NCBI GenBank assembly: GCA_965659725.1
Contig: CBFHXG010000001.1
Location: forward strand, 1 to 64,000
Direction: 5' to 3'
Origin: Phaeocystidibacter sp965659725
Lineage (GTDB): Bacteria; Bacteroidota; Bacteroidia; Flavobacteriales; Schleiferiaceae
Length of the DNA: 64,000 bases
Both the position numbers and the translations under genes were made by a program. Shown in pieces: positions 1-7,908 of the stretch. How positions within the stretch are numbered: the stretch's first letter is position 1; each line of letters opens with the position of its first letter. Below the pieces are notes generated by a model that had not been told where the DNA came from, searched no databases, and saw only the letters and a list, made by a program, of their open reading frames with translations.

Positions 1-414
1 CATGCCATCGATGGCCTTTTCAATCACTGACGGTGGAAGTGTCAATTTTCTCTTCACCGTATCCATCCAAGCACCATTCAATGTCAACACCGCACAGAGC
101 GTCCCATCAGCGCGAGTAAACCTATGACGAAATGCGAAGCGCTCCATGTCCTTCGACAATCCGATGATCTCAAAGTCGACGTAGATCTCATCTCCAAAGT
201 GGATCTCTCTTTGAAAAACGCACTCTTCTTTGAATAGGACCGGACCCACCTTTTCCTTAGCAAACGTGGCCATGGTCAAGCCAATGGAATTCAATACCTC
301 CGTTCGCAACTGCGCTCCAAAATCGTAGTAAACGCTATGTCGCAAATGGAAATTTGGATCGATATCACTCCAACGAAGATCCAATTTCTTGCTATTCGGT
401 ACTTTGTGGTCCAT
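1..414 (-). CDS. acyl-CoA thioesterase, 4HBT hotdog family (3' end off window)
   Basis: Read on the minus strand from an ATG at 414, the frame stays open for 138 codons to the left edge, so the stop codon lies outside the window. The N-terminal segment LRWSDIDPNFHLRHSVYYDF is the characteristic opening of 4-hydroxybenzoyl-CoA/FadM-YbgC type thioesterases, where the Asp sits in the active site. These small hotdog-fold proteins hydrolyse acyl-CoA thioesters in the cytoplasm. Family members are about 130-150 residues, so only a few C-terminal codons are probably missing. The exact acyl substrate cannot be told. It is divergent from the esterase lipoprotein gene that starts at 478. Confidence 0.8.
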   Translation of the reverse strand, partial: MDHKVPNSKKLDLRWSDIDPNFHLRHSVYYDFGAQLRTEVLNSIGLTMATFAKEKVGPVLFKEECVFQREIHFGDEIYVDFEIIGLSKDMERFAFRHRFTRADGTLCAVLTLNGAWMDTVKRKLTLPPSVIEKAIDGM

Positions 415-418
415 GTCT

Positions 419-443
419 GTTGTATTTTTACGAAAGATACAAC
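419..443. promoter_or_regulatory. 25-bp hairpin/palindrome in divergent intergenic region
   Basis: GTTGTAT at 419-425 is mirrored by ATACAAC at 437-443. The inside continues as one T.G pair plus TTT/AAA, leaving a 3-nt loop (430-432). It lies 4 bp upstream of the thioesterase start and 34 bp upstream of the esterase start. On the minus strand it contains TATCTTTC, one base from the Bacteroidota -7 box TAnnTTTG, so it may be an operator over a promoter. Function is inferred. Confidence 0.3.
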
Positions 444-477
444 GGCCTAACATCTTAGCCAAGCATAACGAAAGTTG

Positions 478-1599
478 ATGAAAAGACTACTCAGCATCCT
501 ACTCCTTTCCCTGTTCTTTGTCGCGTGTAAGCAGCCGGAGCGGGGAGTAAATGACGTGCGCATTACCGTAGAAGTGACCGGTGTACCCGACACAAGTGTT
601 GCCTTTATTACGGGTAATCACAGGGAACTCGGACAATGGAACCCGGATTATACAGAGATGAATCGAGTAGGTAATGTTCATCAATTCGATGTATTTGTAC
701 CCAAGGGAGATACGTTGGAGTTCAAGATCACGCTAGGTTCTTGGGAAACAGAGGGAAGGATCAATGACGAACGCGTAAACCCCAATTTTCGAGTCGTTGG
801 AAAGCAGGATACGGTCATTTATCTCCGTTTTAAACGATGGAGTATTCCAGAGCAACCATCGACCTTAGTGGGCACCCTAATGACGTGGGAATTGCCAGAT
901 ACCGCGGGTTTGTTCGCCGGAAGGAAGGTGAGGATATGGCTCCCGGAAGATCGCGATTCGGCCTCTACGGTGTTGTATATGATGGATGGACAGAATCTTT
1001 TTGATGCCCAAACAGCAGGACCCGCAGGGGAGTGGGGTTTAGATGAGTTCTTCTCTCAAGATTCCATTCACTCTCCGATCATTGTTGGAATCGATAACTC
1101 CCCGAATAGGGATCAGGAGTATTCCGATGGCGATACCGGCATGGCTTTCAGGAATTGGATTGTGAACACGGTGGTGGATACGATAGATAGAGCTTTTGGA
1201 ACGAGAAGGGATGCATCAGGCAGGCTGATCGCTGGAAGTAGTGCAGGAGGAATGCTTACGACTTTGATCATGACGTCGCATCCTGATATTTTTGGTGGTG
1301 CTATCTGTTTTTCGCCAGCCCTAGAATTACATGCTTTAGGCTATGATTTTGATGTCGTTTCACCTTTCATCAATCGATCACCTAAACCCTTTCCACTTTA
1401 TATGTCTATGAGCTTACAGCAAGTAGATACCCTGCTTATGCCAGGCTATGAGCACATGGTGAATGCGCTCGATTCCCTAGGGTGGAAGAGCGGGGAGGAT
1501 TATCGCTCAGTGATCGATTCAACCGGGGCACATAATGAATCATCTTGGAACGCCCTTTGGCCCGCAGCATGGGCATTCATGGAATTGCATGGGTACTAA
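478..1599 (+). CDS. CBM20-containing esterase D-like lipoprotein
   Basis: Predicted envelope lipoprotein of 373 residues. Residues 1-17 form a lipoprotein signal ending in FVAC, so Cys17 would be the lipidated residue. Residues about 28-120 look like a starch-binding CBM20/48 beta-sandwich (NHRELGQWNP is the typical strand-turn). Residues 150-373 form an alpha/beta-hydrolase of the putative-esterase (Esterase D/enterochelin esterase-like) family. The nucleophile elbow is GSSAGG (Ser255), and the likely catalytic His is His352 near the C-terminus. ATG at 478 was chosen over the TTG three bases upstream because it begins the signal peptide exactly. It probably cleaves ester bonds on a carbohydrate-linked substrate at the cell surface or in the periplasm; the substrate is unknown. 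Confidence 0.8.
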   Translation: MKRLLSILLLSLFFVACKQPERGVNDVRITVEVTGVPDTSVAFITGNHRELGQWNPDYTEMNRVGNVHQFDVFVPKGDTLEFKITLGSWETEGRINDERVNPNFRVVGKQDTVIYLRFKRWSIPEQPSTLVGTLMTWELPDTAGLFAGRKVRIWLPEDRDSASTVLYMMDGQNLFDAQTAGPAGEWGLDEFFSQDSIHSPIIVGIDNSPNRDQEYSDGDTGMAFRNWIVNTVVDTIDRAFGTRRDASGRLIAGSSAGGMLTTLIMTSHPDIFGGAICFSPALELHALGYDFDVVSPFINRSPKPFPLYMSMSLQQVDTLLMPGYEHMVNALDSLGWKSGEDYRSVIDSTGAHNESSWNALWPAAWAFMELHGY

Positions 1600-1607
1600 A
1601 AAAGAAA

Positions 1608-1628
1608 AATCCCGATCTAATCGGGATT
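1608..1628 (-). terminator. Rho-independent terminator, mainly for tpx
   Basis: An 8-bp perfect stem (1608-1615 with 1621-1628) has a 5-nt loop. Read on the minus strand it is followed by a T-rich run (TTTTTCTTTTTT), so it best serves tpx, ending 100 bp away. It may also stop the plus-strand esterase transcript. Confidence 0.7.
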
Positions 1629-1729
1629 CTTCGAAATGAGAAATATCACGTCGCGCTTGTGATAATTATTCATTTTTCAACACCTATATCACGATGAGTC
1701 GTTGTTAAGGGTTGGTTGCGACCTAAGTA

Positions 1730-2230
1730 TTATTTCAAGGCTGCCAACGCAGCATCGTAGTTTGGCTCGTGAGTAATGTCATCCACTACCTCCTTGTGAA
1801 CCACCTTTCCATTCTCATCCACTACTACAACGGATCTGGCCATTAGTCCTGCTAGCGGTCCATCGGTCATTTCCACACCGTACGCTTCCGTAAATGAGTT
1901 GTCTTTGAACTGTGAGGCGCTCACCACGTTTTCAATTCCCTCCGCTCCACAGAATCTCTTGTGAGCAAAAGGCAGATCCTTGGATGCACAGACAACCACT
2001 GCATTATCCATGTTCGAAGCGAGTTCGTTGAACTTGCGTACTGAAGTAGCGCAAACACCCGTATCTACACTTGGGAATATGTTAAGGATCAAGCGCTTAC
2101 CGCTGAAGTCGTTCAATCCGAAGTCGGATAGATCGGTATTCGTTAGTCTGAAGTTTGGAGCCGCAGATCCCAATTCTGGGAGTTCACCTTGAAGGTTTAC
2201 TGGATTTCCTTTGAATGCTGTTTTAGCCAT
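1730..2230 (-). CDS. tpx: thiol peroxidase Tpx (atypical 2-Cys peroxiredoxin)
   Basis: This 166-residue protein matches Tpx in length and motifs. The peroxidatic cysteine is Cys60 in SVDTGVCATSVRKFNE, and the resolving cysteine is Cys94 in KRFCGAEG, equivalent to Cys61/Cys95 of E. coli Tpx. Tpx reduces lipid and hydrogen peroxides with thioredoxin as electron donor; in E. coli it is periplasmic, but this copy shows no signal peptide. It lies in its own unit between the esterase and the patatin-like gene. A second peroxiredoxin (ahpC-like) lies 2.2 kb away, so peroxide defence is doubled locally. Confidence 0.96.
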   Translation of the reverse strand: MAKTAFKGNPVNLQGELPELGSAAPNFRLTNTDLSDFGLNDFSGKRLILNIFPSVDTGVCATSVRKFNELASNMDNAVVVCASKDLPFAHKRFCGAEGIENVVSASQFKDNSFTEAYGVEMTDGPLAGLMARSVVVVDENGKVVHKEVVDDITHEPNYDAALAALK

Positions 2231-2269
2231 AGTTTGTTCGTGTTTAATGTGGTAACCGACAGGCCACGT

Positions 2270-3187
2270 TTATTGTTTTTCAAAATTGTCTATTGCCTTA
2301 TTCGCTAGGTCTTTTCCTAATTGTATGAGCTCCTTGCCCATGTAGAAGTCGAATGTGCTCGCCGATCTCCGCGGGACTTGAATCAGGATATCGGGCTTTA
2401 CATTTTCCATGGCGAGTTGAGCCACTTGGTCTTGCATCATTTCAAAAGAGGCGTTCAAGATCCCCAGGTAGTTCTGCTTGACATGACTTGTTTGCTCTTC
2501 TTTTTCCGCTTCATTCCATGGCCACCAGTCACCCACTTTTTGGCGGATACTGTCCAGGAACTTATTTCGTTCTTTCTCTTGCTCTTCGGTTGATTTCGAC
2601 TTCAGTGGGAATTCGTTCGAATCCACCAGTGCGTTAAGATCCACCGCGGCCAGTACGTCTCCCTTTTCCTTTTTAACTCGGTTAACGGGTAGGGGATTGA
2701 CAACGCCACCATCCACCAATATCATTTGATCCTTGATCACTGGAGTAAGCACACTTGGAATGGATACCGATGCACGAATGGCGGTCCACAGATCGCCCTC
2801 AGTGAAAACTACTTCCTTTTGGTGTTCGAGATCGACAGCCACCGCGGCAAATGGGATCTTAAGGTCTTCGATCTTATCAACACCAACGAATTGTTTCATC
2901 TCTTCAAAAACGCGTTCTCCCTTTATGAATCCATGCGACTTAAGCGTGAAGTCCATTAGAGAGAATACCTTCCTTCTGTCTAAGCTGAGGATCCAATCCT
3001 TATACTCATTCAAAAAACCAGCCGCATACACACCGCCGATCACACTTCCAATACTCGCGCCAGCGATGGAAGAGATAGTGTAGCCTCTTTCTTCAAATGC
3101 CTCTATTACGCCAATGTGCGCGAGTCCACGCGCACCGCCGCTTCCGAGGACCAATGCTACGTTCTTTTCTGAGTTTGTTGTTGTCAT
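2270..3187 (-). CDS. patatin-like phospholipase (RssA/NTE family)
   Basis: The protein has 305 residues when started at the ATG at 3187. A longer frame reaches 3268 but adds residues not conserved in the family, and the patatin core begins right after the chosen start. The oxyanion loop is GSGGARG at residues 15-21, the nucleophile elbow is GASIG with Ser45, and the catalytic Asp is Asp159 in DGG. These define the Ser-Asp dyad of patatin-like phospholipases, which release fatty acids from membrane phospholipids. No signal peptide is seen, so it is probably cytoplasmic or attached to the inner membrane face. It is divergent from galM. Confidence 0.88.
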   Translation of the reverse strand: MTTTNSEKNVALVLGSGGARGLAHIGVIEAFEERGYTISSIAGASIGSVIGGVYAAGFLNEYKDWILSLDRRKVFSLMDFTLKSHGFIKGERVFEEMKQFVGVDKIEDLKIPFAAVAVDLEHQKEVVFTEGDLWTAIRASVSIPSVLTPVIKDQMILVDGGVVNPLPVNRVKKEKGDVLAAVDLNALVDSNEFPLKSKSTEEQEKERNKFLDSIRQKVGDWWPWNEAEKEEQTSHVKQNYLGILNASFEMMQDQVAQLAMENVKPDILIQVPRRSASTFDFYMGKELIQLGKDLANKAIDNFEKQ

Positions 3188-3217
3188 TAACGAGAGGATT
3201 TTTTCGAAGATAAGGAG

Positions 3218-3231
3218 TATTCGGTCGAATA
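3218..3231. promoter_or_regulatory. short palindrome between divergent patatin and galM genes
   Basis: TATTCG-GT-CGAATA gives perfect 6-bp arms in the 99-bp gap between two divergent starts (3187 and 3287). A regulator site is possible, but an arm this short can occur by chance. Confidence 0.2.
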
Positions 3232-3286
3232 TTGACACTAAAGTTTGAATAGAGAAATGTAACTTCAAAGCAAAATATCATGCACC

Positions 3287-4267
3287 ATGGCACGCAATGC
3301 TTCTGTGAAAAACTTAGGCCGGTCGAAGGCGGAAAAGGAGATCAAAGTGGTTACCCTCACCTGCGGAAAAGCCAGCGCAGAGCTTTGGAGTTATGGTGCC
3401 AGGATCCACAAACTCAGCGCTCCAACCGAAAAGGGATCTCAGGAGATCATCAAAACTTCCAGTGATCCGATCGGAAAGCGATCCTTCGCCGGTGCAGCGG
3501 TGGGTAGAGTTGCCAATATCATTAAGAAGGCACAATTCGAATTCGAGGGGAATAGATACATGCTGGAGGATAATTTCGGAGGTGATCACATTCACGGTGG
3601 TACCAAAGGGTTTCATGCTCAGAATTGGAGGGTGTCAGATCTTCGACCAGAAGAATCCATGGTGCGATTCTATCTCAAACTCACCTCTTCCGATGATGGT
3701 TATCCAGGTACTATCGAGGTTACCTTGACCTACAGATTGGATGAGAACGGACTTTCAGCCGAGTACAGAGCCCAAAGCAGGCATGACACGCTTTTTGCAC
3801 CAACCATTCACCCTTTCTTCAATTTGAGTGGATCTCGCACTATCATGGATCATAAGCTCACTATTCCTCTGCAGTATTTACAACGCTTGGATGAAGGAGT
3901 TCCGAAAGGCCGACCTGTACCCGTGAAAGGCTGGAACGACCTCCAAAAAGGGGTGAAGGTGGAAAAGCTAATGATAGGACCTCGTAAGGAGGTGTTGAAT
4001 CTATGTTGGATCCGTGATGGACTTCCAGGAATGGAGCACCTTTGCACACTCTCAGTTGATTCAGGGTTAGAATTGCAGATTCACTCCACTATGCCTGCCC
4101 TTCAGGTGTATACGAGCAATACTTTGAAGGACGACGGACTAAGGTCCTATTCAGGTATCGCCTTAGAACCCGAGTATCCGCCGGATTCAGCCAACCGGGT
4201 CATGAAGAATCGCATCCTATTGAATGCGGGTAATGCAAGAAGAGAGGTGATCGCCTATCGCTGGTAG
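3287..4267 (+). CDS. galM: aldose 1-epimerase (galactose mutarotase)
   Basis: The 326-residue protein interconverts alpha and beta anomers of glucose or galactose. Family motifs are in order: the sugar-binding HIHGG at residues 101-105, the catalytic-acid His175 in HPFFNLSG, and the catalytic-base region LEPEYPPDSAN with Glu294, matching the LExxxxPDxxN signature. There is no signal peptide, so it acts in the cytoplasm. No other galactose gene adjoins it; it is a single-gene unit closed by the hairpin at 4361-4382. The first dozen residues are weakly conserved, so the start is less certain than the product. Confidence 0.9.
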   Translation: MARNASVKNLGRSKAEKEIKVVTLTCGKASAELWSYGARIHKLSAPTEKGSQEIIKTSSDPIGKRSFAGAAVGRVANIIKKAQFEFEGNRYMLEDNFGGDHIHGGTKGFHAQNWRVSDLRPEESMVRFYLKLTSSDDGYPGTIEVTLTYRLDENGLSAEYRAQSRHDTLFAPTIHPFFNLSGSRTIMDHKLTIPLQYLQRLDEGVPKGRPVPVKGWNDLQKGVKVEKLMIGPRKEVLNLCWIRDGLPGMEHLCTLSVDSGLELQIHSTMPALQVYTSNTLKDDGLRSYSGIALEPEYPPDSANRVMKNRILLNAGNARREVIAYRW

Positions 4268-4305
4268 TTAGTAGTCGGTAGTTACTGGTCGCTAGTCAGT
4301 AGTTG
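4268..4305. repeat. degenerate TAGT/AGTC micro-repeat tract
   Basis: Directly after the galM stop codon, short TAGT, GTAGT and TAGTC units repeat imperfectly for about 38 bp. The tract codes for nothing visible. A related AGCT-type tract follows priA at 14233. Confidence 0.45.
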
Positions 4306-4360
4306 GGCGCGTGTCCCTATGACTTTTATGGATTGCCATATCTAACATGGATAAAAATAA

Positions 4361-4382
4361 AAGCCCCGCATTTGCGGGGCTT
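4361..4382. terminator. bidirectional Rho-independent terminator
   Basis: A 9-bp GC-rich stem (4361-4369 with 4374-4382) has a 4-nt loop. On the minus strand a T-rich run follows, ending ahpC; in the plus direction it follows galM. The convergent position supports use from both sides. Confidence 0.85.
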
Positions 4383-4403
4383 TCATCTTTACGGAGCGTA
4401 CTC

Positions 4404-5033
4404 TTAGTTCTTGCTCAAATAGTCAGCAATACCATCGTGAGTAGCAGTAAGTCCGTCGGAACCTTTGTTCCAGTTAGCAGGACATACTTCTCCTTTTTCT
4501 TCGAAGAATTGAAGTGCATCGATCATACGAAGCGCTTCGTCTACGTTACGACCAAGCGGCAAGTCGTTCACCAACTGGTGACGAACTACACCTTCTGTAT
4601 CGATGAGGAACAATCCACGGTAAGCTACCATTTCGCCATCTGCTTCAAGCTCTTCCTTCTCATTGTACTGCCAGCTGCCTGCCAATACATCATAGTTGTG
4701 AGAGATCGTCTTGTTTGTATCAGCTACGATTGGGTATGTGATACCCTGGATACCTCCATTGTCTTTGCTCAATTGCAACCATCCCCAGTGAGATTGCTCA
4801 GTGTCGGTTGATACAGCGATCACCTCAACGTTGCGCTCTTTGAACTCATCCAATTTAGCTTGGAATGCGTGCAATTCTGTTGGACAAACGAATGTGAAAT
4901 CCTTCGGGTAGAAGAACAACACTACATACTTGCCACGGAACTGAGAAAGTGAAAAGTTCTCAACGATCTCTTCTCCGTTGATTACTGCCGCTGCGTTAAA
5001 ATCAGGGGCTTCTTTTCCTACTAGTACAGCCAT
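4404..5033 (-). CDS. ahpC: typical 2-Cys peroxiredoxin (AhpC/TSA family)
   Basis: The protein is 209 residues long. The peroxidatic Cys50 lies in DFTFVCPTE and the resolving Cys184 in GEVCPANW, both diagnostic of typical 2-Cys peroxiredoxins. It reduces hydrogen peroxide, organic peroxides and possibly peroxynitrite in the cytoplasm, and is recycled by thioredoxin or AhpF; no ahpF is nearby. It has its own good Bacteroidota promoter (5074-5104) and terminator, so it is a single-gene unit. The symbol refers to the family; it could equally be called prx or tsaA. Confidence 0.95.
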   Translation of the reverse strand: MAVLVGKEAPDFNAAAVINGEEIVENFSLSQFRGKYVVLFFYPKDFTFVCPTELHAFQAKLDEFKERNVEVIAVSTDTEQSHWGWLQLSKDNGGIQGITYPIVADTNKTISHNYDVLAGSWQYNEKEELEADGEMVAYRGLFLIDTEGVVRHQLVNDLPLGRNVDEALRMIDALQFFEEKGEVCPANWNKGSDGLTATHDGIADYLSKN

Positions 5034-5073
5034 GATATCGTGTTTACAGGTTTATATTTCCTTTTTGTTGACA

Positions 5074-5104
5074 CAAAGATACTCCACCCACCCCCTACAG
5101 GAAA
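5074..5104 (-). promoter_or_regulatory. ahpC promoter (-33/-7, Bacteroidota type)
   Basis: On the minus strand TATCTTTG (5081-5074) is a perfect TAnnTTTG -7 box. The -33 position, 19 bp upstream, reads TTTC (5104-5101), one base off TTTG. The leader to the ATG would be about 35 nt. Confidence 0.6.
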
Positions 5105-5163
5105 GGTGGACCTATTTTTAATATCTATCGGATAATAGGGTGCTTTGATGAACGTATCTCCGC

Positions 5164-5886
5164 CTAATGCTGAACGGTTAGCCAAGCTAGTATCGCACCA
5201 CCCACAACCACAAGGAGTTTCTTTCTGTTGAAGCTATGATCCTTACTGGATTCGTACAATATCGTAGTGCTAACATGTAAGAAGATACCGATCACGAAGG
5301 CAGTAATATGTGGCATCCAGTCTTGAAGCTGCGGAATGACCTGTATGGTGAGTGCGCCCATTGGAGCCATCAAAGCAAAGAGGAGAATACTCAACCAAAC
5401 GCGCTTACCTGGGATTTCAGCCTCTCTGAGTAGTAAATATAATACCATGGCCACGGGAATTTTGTGCAACGAAACCGCAATCACAAAAGACCGAATGCTG
5501 ATTTCGTTCATACCATGTACCGGTAACCCTTCCATGAATGCATGAATGAATAGCCCAGCAAATATACCGATGGGTAACGCACCCTTCATCACATCACTAC
5601 TGTGGTGATGTCCATGTTCAACTCCCCGCGATAAGAAATCCAATAAAAATTGAGTGATGAAACCGATGAGAATAAGCAGTCCAGGCGTATGACTATGACC
5701 TTCATACAGTTCGGGTATGAGATGCAATACACTTACTGCAAAGAGAAATGATCCACTGAAAGCCAACAAAAGGTTAGTTCCTAATCCACTGTTCTTTCGA
5801 AGCACAACGGCCAAGCTAACCCCAACCCATACAGAGATGAATAATGCGATTGCGGCAAATAAGATAGGAGAGGAGCTACTCCACAT
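5164..5886 (-). CDS. ZIP-family divalent metal transporter
   Basis: This 240-residue inner-membrane protein has about eight hydrophobic segments. The central helices carry the metal-binding signatures HAFMEGLPVH and SLHKIP, the ZIP TM4/TM5 motifs (HxxxEG and HKxP). A His-rich loop (HGHHHSSD) precedes them, the usual variable metal-sensing loop. ZIP proteins bring zinc, iron or manganese into the cytoplasm; which metal cannot be told here. It lies downstream of the TauE/SafE gene on the same strand with a 78-bp gap that contains TATCTTCG, so it may have its own promoter. Confidence 0.88.
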   Translation of the reverse strand: MWSSSSPILFAAIALFISVWVGVSLAVVLRKNSGLGTNLLLAFSGSFLFAVSVLHLIPELYEGHSHTPGLLILIGFITQFLLDFLSRGVEHGHHHSSDVMKGALPIGIFAGLFIHAFMEGLPVHGMNEISIRSFVIAVSLHKIPVAMVLYLLLREAEIPGKRVWLSILLFALMAPMGALTIQVIPQLQDWMPHITAFVIGIFLHVSTTILYESSKDHSFNRKKLLVVVGGAILAWLTVQH

Positions 5887-5964
5887 GTGTCATGGTTTCT
5901 TAGACGGGCAACGAAGATACGAACATGGATGCAATACTGTTGCAATTTGACAGAACTAAGATCT

Positions 5965-6738
5965 TTAGCCCATGATCGGAGTGAAGATCTTCACCAATGC
6001 AAACAGAATGATCGCGATGAGGAGGTATCGTATGTATTGGTTGGCCTTCGGGTGGTACAAAACGTATCGGGTTCCGAACCAAGCGCCGAGAGATGCGCCT
6101 ATAGCAAGTGCTAATCCTGGGATCCATATGATGTCGCCAGACAACAAGTAGATTATGAAGGCAGGAATGATCAGGATAAAAGCCAGAAGGAGTTTGATGA
6201 TGTTGGCATCCTTTAGACTGAATTTTGCACTCAGTACCAGGGCAGCTAGCATCATGATCCCGATGCCCATTTGGATGAAGCCACCATAGAATCCAATGAT
6301 GAACATCAAGATCCAATTCAGGACCGTTTTTTTGTTTCTGCCTACATCTGTAGAGATCAACCATTTCTTAGGCTGAAGAACAAGGGTAGCCAGTAGAATA
6401 ATCATGAAGATACCAATGATGATCTCTAAGATCCTATCTGGAATATCTACCGCTAGCAAGGCTCCGCCGATAGAGCCAAGTATAGTGGGAAGGAAATACC
6501 AAGAGCTGTGCTTGAGTAGGATGATGGTTCGCTTGGAACGCTTAAGACTTACAAGAGAGGTGAAGGTTTGCAGAAGCACACCAATGCGGTTTGTTGCGTT
6601 CGCCGCCGTAGCGTCCATTCCCGTGGTGAGCAGCAGTGTGAGCGTAATGGCTGAACCATTTCCCGCCAGCGTATTTATGATCCCTGCTAGAAACCCACCT
6701 GCAATGAATAAGGGCCAATCCCATCCTCCAAAATTCAT
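5965..6738 (-). CDS. sulfite exporter TauE/SafE family membrane protein
   Basis: This 257-residue protein has about eight transmembrane segments and the TauE/SafE halves: an N-terminal GGFLAGIINTLAGNGSAIT block and a repeated FYGGFIQMGIGIMMLAAL block about 150 residues later. Members export sulfite, sulfoacetate or other organosulfur anions, and many remain uncharacterised. No sulfur-metabolism genes adjoin it, so the substrate is open. A near-consensus -7 box sits only four bases before the ATG. Confidence 0.82.
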   Translation of the reverse strand: MNFGGWDWPLFIAGGFLAGIINTLAGNGSAITLTLLLTTGMDATAANATNRIGVLLQTFTSLVSLKRSKRTIILLKHSSWYFLPTILGSIGGALLAVDIPDRILEIIIGIFMIILLATLVLQPKKWLISTDVGRNKKTVLNWILMFIIGFYGGFIQMGIGIMMLAALVLSAKFSLKDANIIKLLLAFILIIPAFIIYLLSGDIIWIPGLALAIGASLGAWFGTRYVLYHPKANQYIRYLLIAIILFALVKIFTPIMG

Positions 6739-6742
6739 GGCG

Positions 6743-6750
6743 CGAAGGTA
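6743..6750 (-). promoter_or_regulatory. candidate -7 box for TauE/SafE gene
   Basis: TACCTTCG (6750-6743) matches TAnnTTTG in 7 of 8 positions and ends four bases before the ATG at 6738, implying a leaderless or nearly leaderless mRNA. No clear -33 box is seen. Confidence 0.35.
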
Positions 6751-6775
6751 GTTGATTCGATAAAAGCAGGAATGA

Positions 6776-6805
6776 AAAAGCCCGAAACATTGGGGTGCTT
6801 TGGGC
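6776..6805 (-). terminator. probable terminator of the 6813-7169 gene
   Basis: On the minus strand GCCC-AAA pairs with TTT-GGGC around a single bulge, with an 11-nt loop, and is followed by TTTTT. Confidence 0.5.
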
Positions 6806-6812
6806 CTAATTA

Positions 6813-7169
6813 TTATCTGCGAATTAGTTCTGTTCTACCTTCAGAGTTATTCTCTCTCGACACCTCTTCAGTCTGACGAACTCTCGTTCCACGTTCGGGA
6901 AGTGAGAGTTGATTGGTGTTGCGTGTTGACTTCACCTCTTCCATCGATTCTGCGGGTTGCCCCGGAGCAGCAGGAACATCTGGTGCTGGAGGCGCTTCCT
7001 GAGTCTGAGATGCCGATGGTGCCGGCGGCGGTGCTGGAGTCGAAGGTTCTTCGGGAGCCTGAACAGTGCGCTGAGCTGGCAAGGTATTCTCCTCAGTGCT
7101 TCTGTTCGACTGAGCTGAGGCAATTACTCCTGAAAGGAGAAGAAAACCAGTTATCAATAGCTTTTTCAT
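6813..7169 (-). CDS. small secreted Pro/Ala-rich protein of unknown function
   Basis: I do not recognise this 118-residue protein. Residues 1-19 are a clear signal peptide (hydrophobic core, cleavage after ASA). The mature part is low complexity: a Pro/Ala/Glu-rich stretch (about residues 35-75) followed by a charged, Thr/Arg/Glu-rich tail with no predicted fold. It lies 41 bp downstream of the lipoprotein gene at 7211 on the same strand and may be the last gene of that unit. Its composition suggests a disordered spacer or periplasmic linker. The signal peptide and following terminator argue that it is a real gene. Confidence 0.6.
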   Translation of the reverse strand: MKKLLITGFLLLSGVIASAQSNRSTEENTLPAQRTVQAPEEPSTPAPPPAPSASQTQEAPPAPDVPAAPGQPAESMEEVKSTRNTNQLSLPERGTRVRQTEEVSRENNSEGRTELIRR

Positions 7170-7210
7170 AATGTCTTTTTAATTCTCAACGTAGCAATCT
7201 CCTTGCCATA

Positions 7211-7891
7211 TTAAAAGGATACGGAGTTCTCGAGCGTCATACCCTCACTTGCTGGTTGGAAAAAATAGTATTGCAAACTGACTGCATTCTCTCCTTCCGA
7301 AATTTGATAATCACCATTGCTTGTTGATCGGATGGAACGTTCAAACTCCATGGTTACCTTGTAGCTAAGGTCTGAGAATATCGCCGCTGGATCCATGCCT
7401 TGAAGGTCTTCGCTGTTCTCTAACTCAGCTTTCATTTGATAACCGTGCTCAAAGGCATCTGTCCTTTCAATACCATTTCTCGTTTTTTTGTAGTAATCGA
7501 TCGGTTTAGCGTTCTCCACTTCGTTGTTGAAGGATTCGTTCATCACGCGATTCAATGCATCAACATCCTCAAAATCTAAAAGCATAGAAATCACGTAGTT
7601 CTCGTCATCGGAAACGAGCCTTGCATTAGACACCCCTTCCAGTCCATTCATTTTATCTCTTTGCTCGGCAAAATCATTCTCCATGTCCTCAAATGGGTTT
7701 TCTTCGATTTCATCAAGGTTGATGCCCATCGATAACATCATCTCCTTCATCTGCCCCATATCAATCGTCAACGAAAATGTTCCGCTATAATCACTATTGA
7801 AACGTACTTTCTCTTCGACCTCAAAACAGCCCGTAAGGGTGAGGCTCATTACGCCTAGAAAGGCAATCTTAAGTAGGGTCTTCATCGTCAT
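7211..7891 (-). CDS. hypothetical lipoprotein
   Basis: This protein has 226 residues, with a lipoprotein signal ending LTGC (Cys22), so it should be membrane-anchored outside the cytoplasm. The body is acidic, with an internal region of Met/Glu/Asp-rich helices and alternating beta strands; I recognise no enzyme motif. The opening after the Cys (VEEKVRFNSDYSGTFSLTIDMG) resembles secreted lipoproteins that begin with a beta-strand Ser/Gly-rich segment. It lies 17 bp downstream of the alpha/beta-hydrolase lipoprotein gene, so the two are probably co-transcribed. The start could be Met1 or Met3. Confidence 0.65.
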   Translation of the reverse strand: MTMKTLLKIAFLGVMSLTLTGCFEVEEKVRFNSDYSGTFSLTIDMGQMKEMMLSMGINLDEIEENPFEDMENDFAEQRDKMNGLEGVSNARLVSDDENYVISMLLDFEDVDALNRVMNESFNNEVENAKPIDYYKKTRNGIERTDAFEHGYQMKAELENSEDLQGMDPAAIFSDLSYKVTMEFERSIRSTSNGDYQISEGENAVSLQYYFFQPASEGMTLENSVSF

Positions 7892-7908
7892 TCGTATTTC
7901 AATTAGGT

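Noticed and set aside
2321..3083. Several plus-strand open frames opposite the patatin-like gene
   Set aside because: They are antisense shadows of a clear coding frame with a full set of catalytic motifs; none has a family motif.
3188..3268. Longer N-terminus for the patatin-like protein
   Set aside because: The added residues are not part of the fold, and the ATG at 3187 begins directly before the patatin core.
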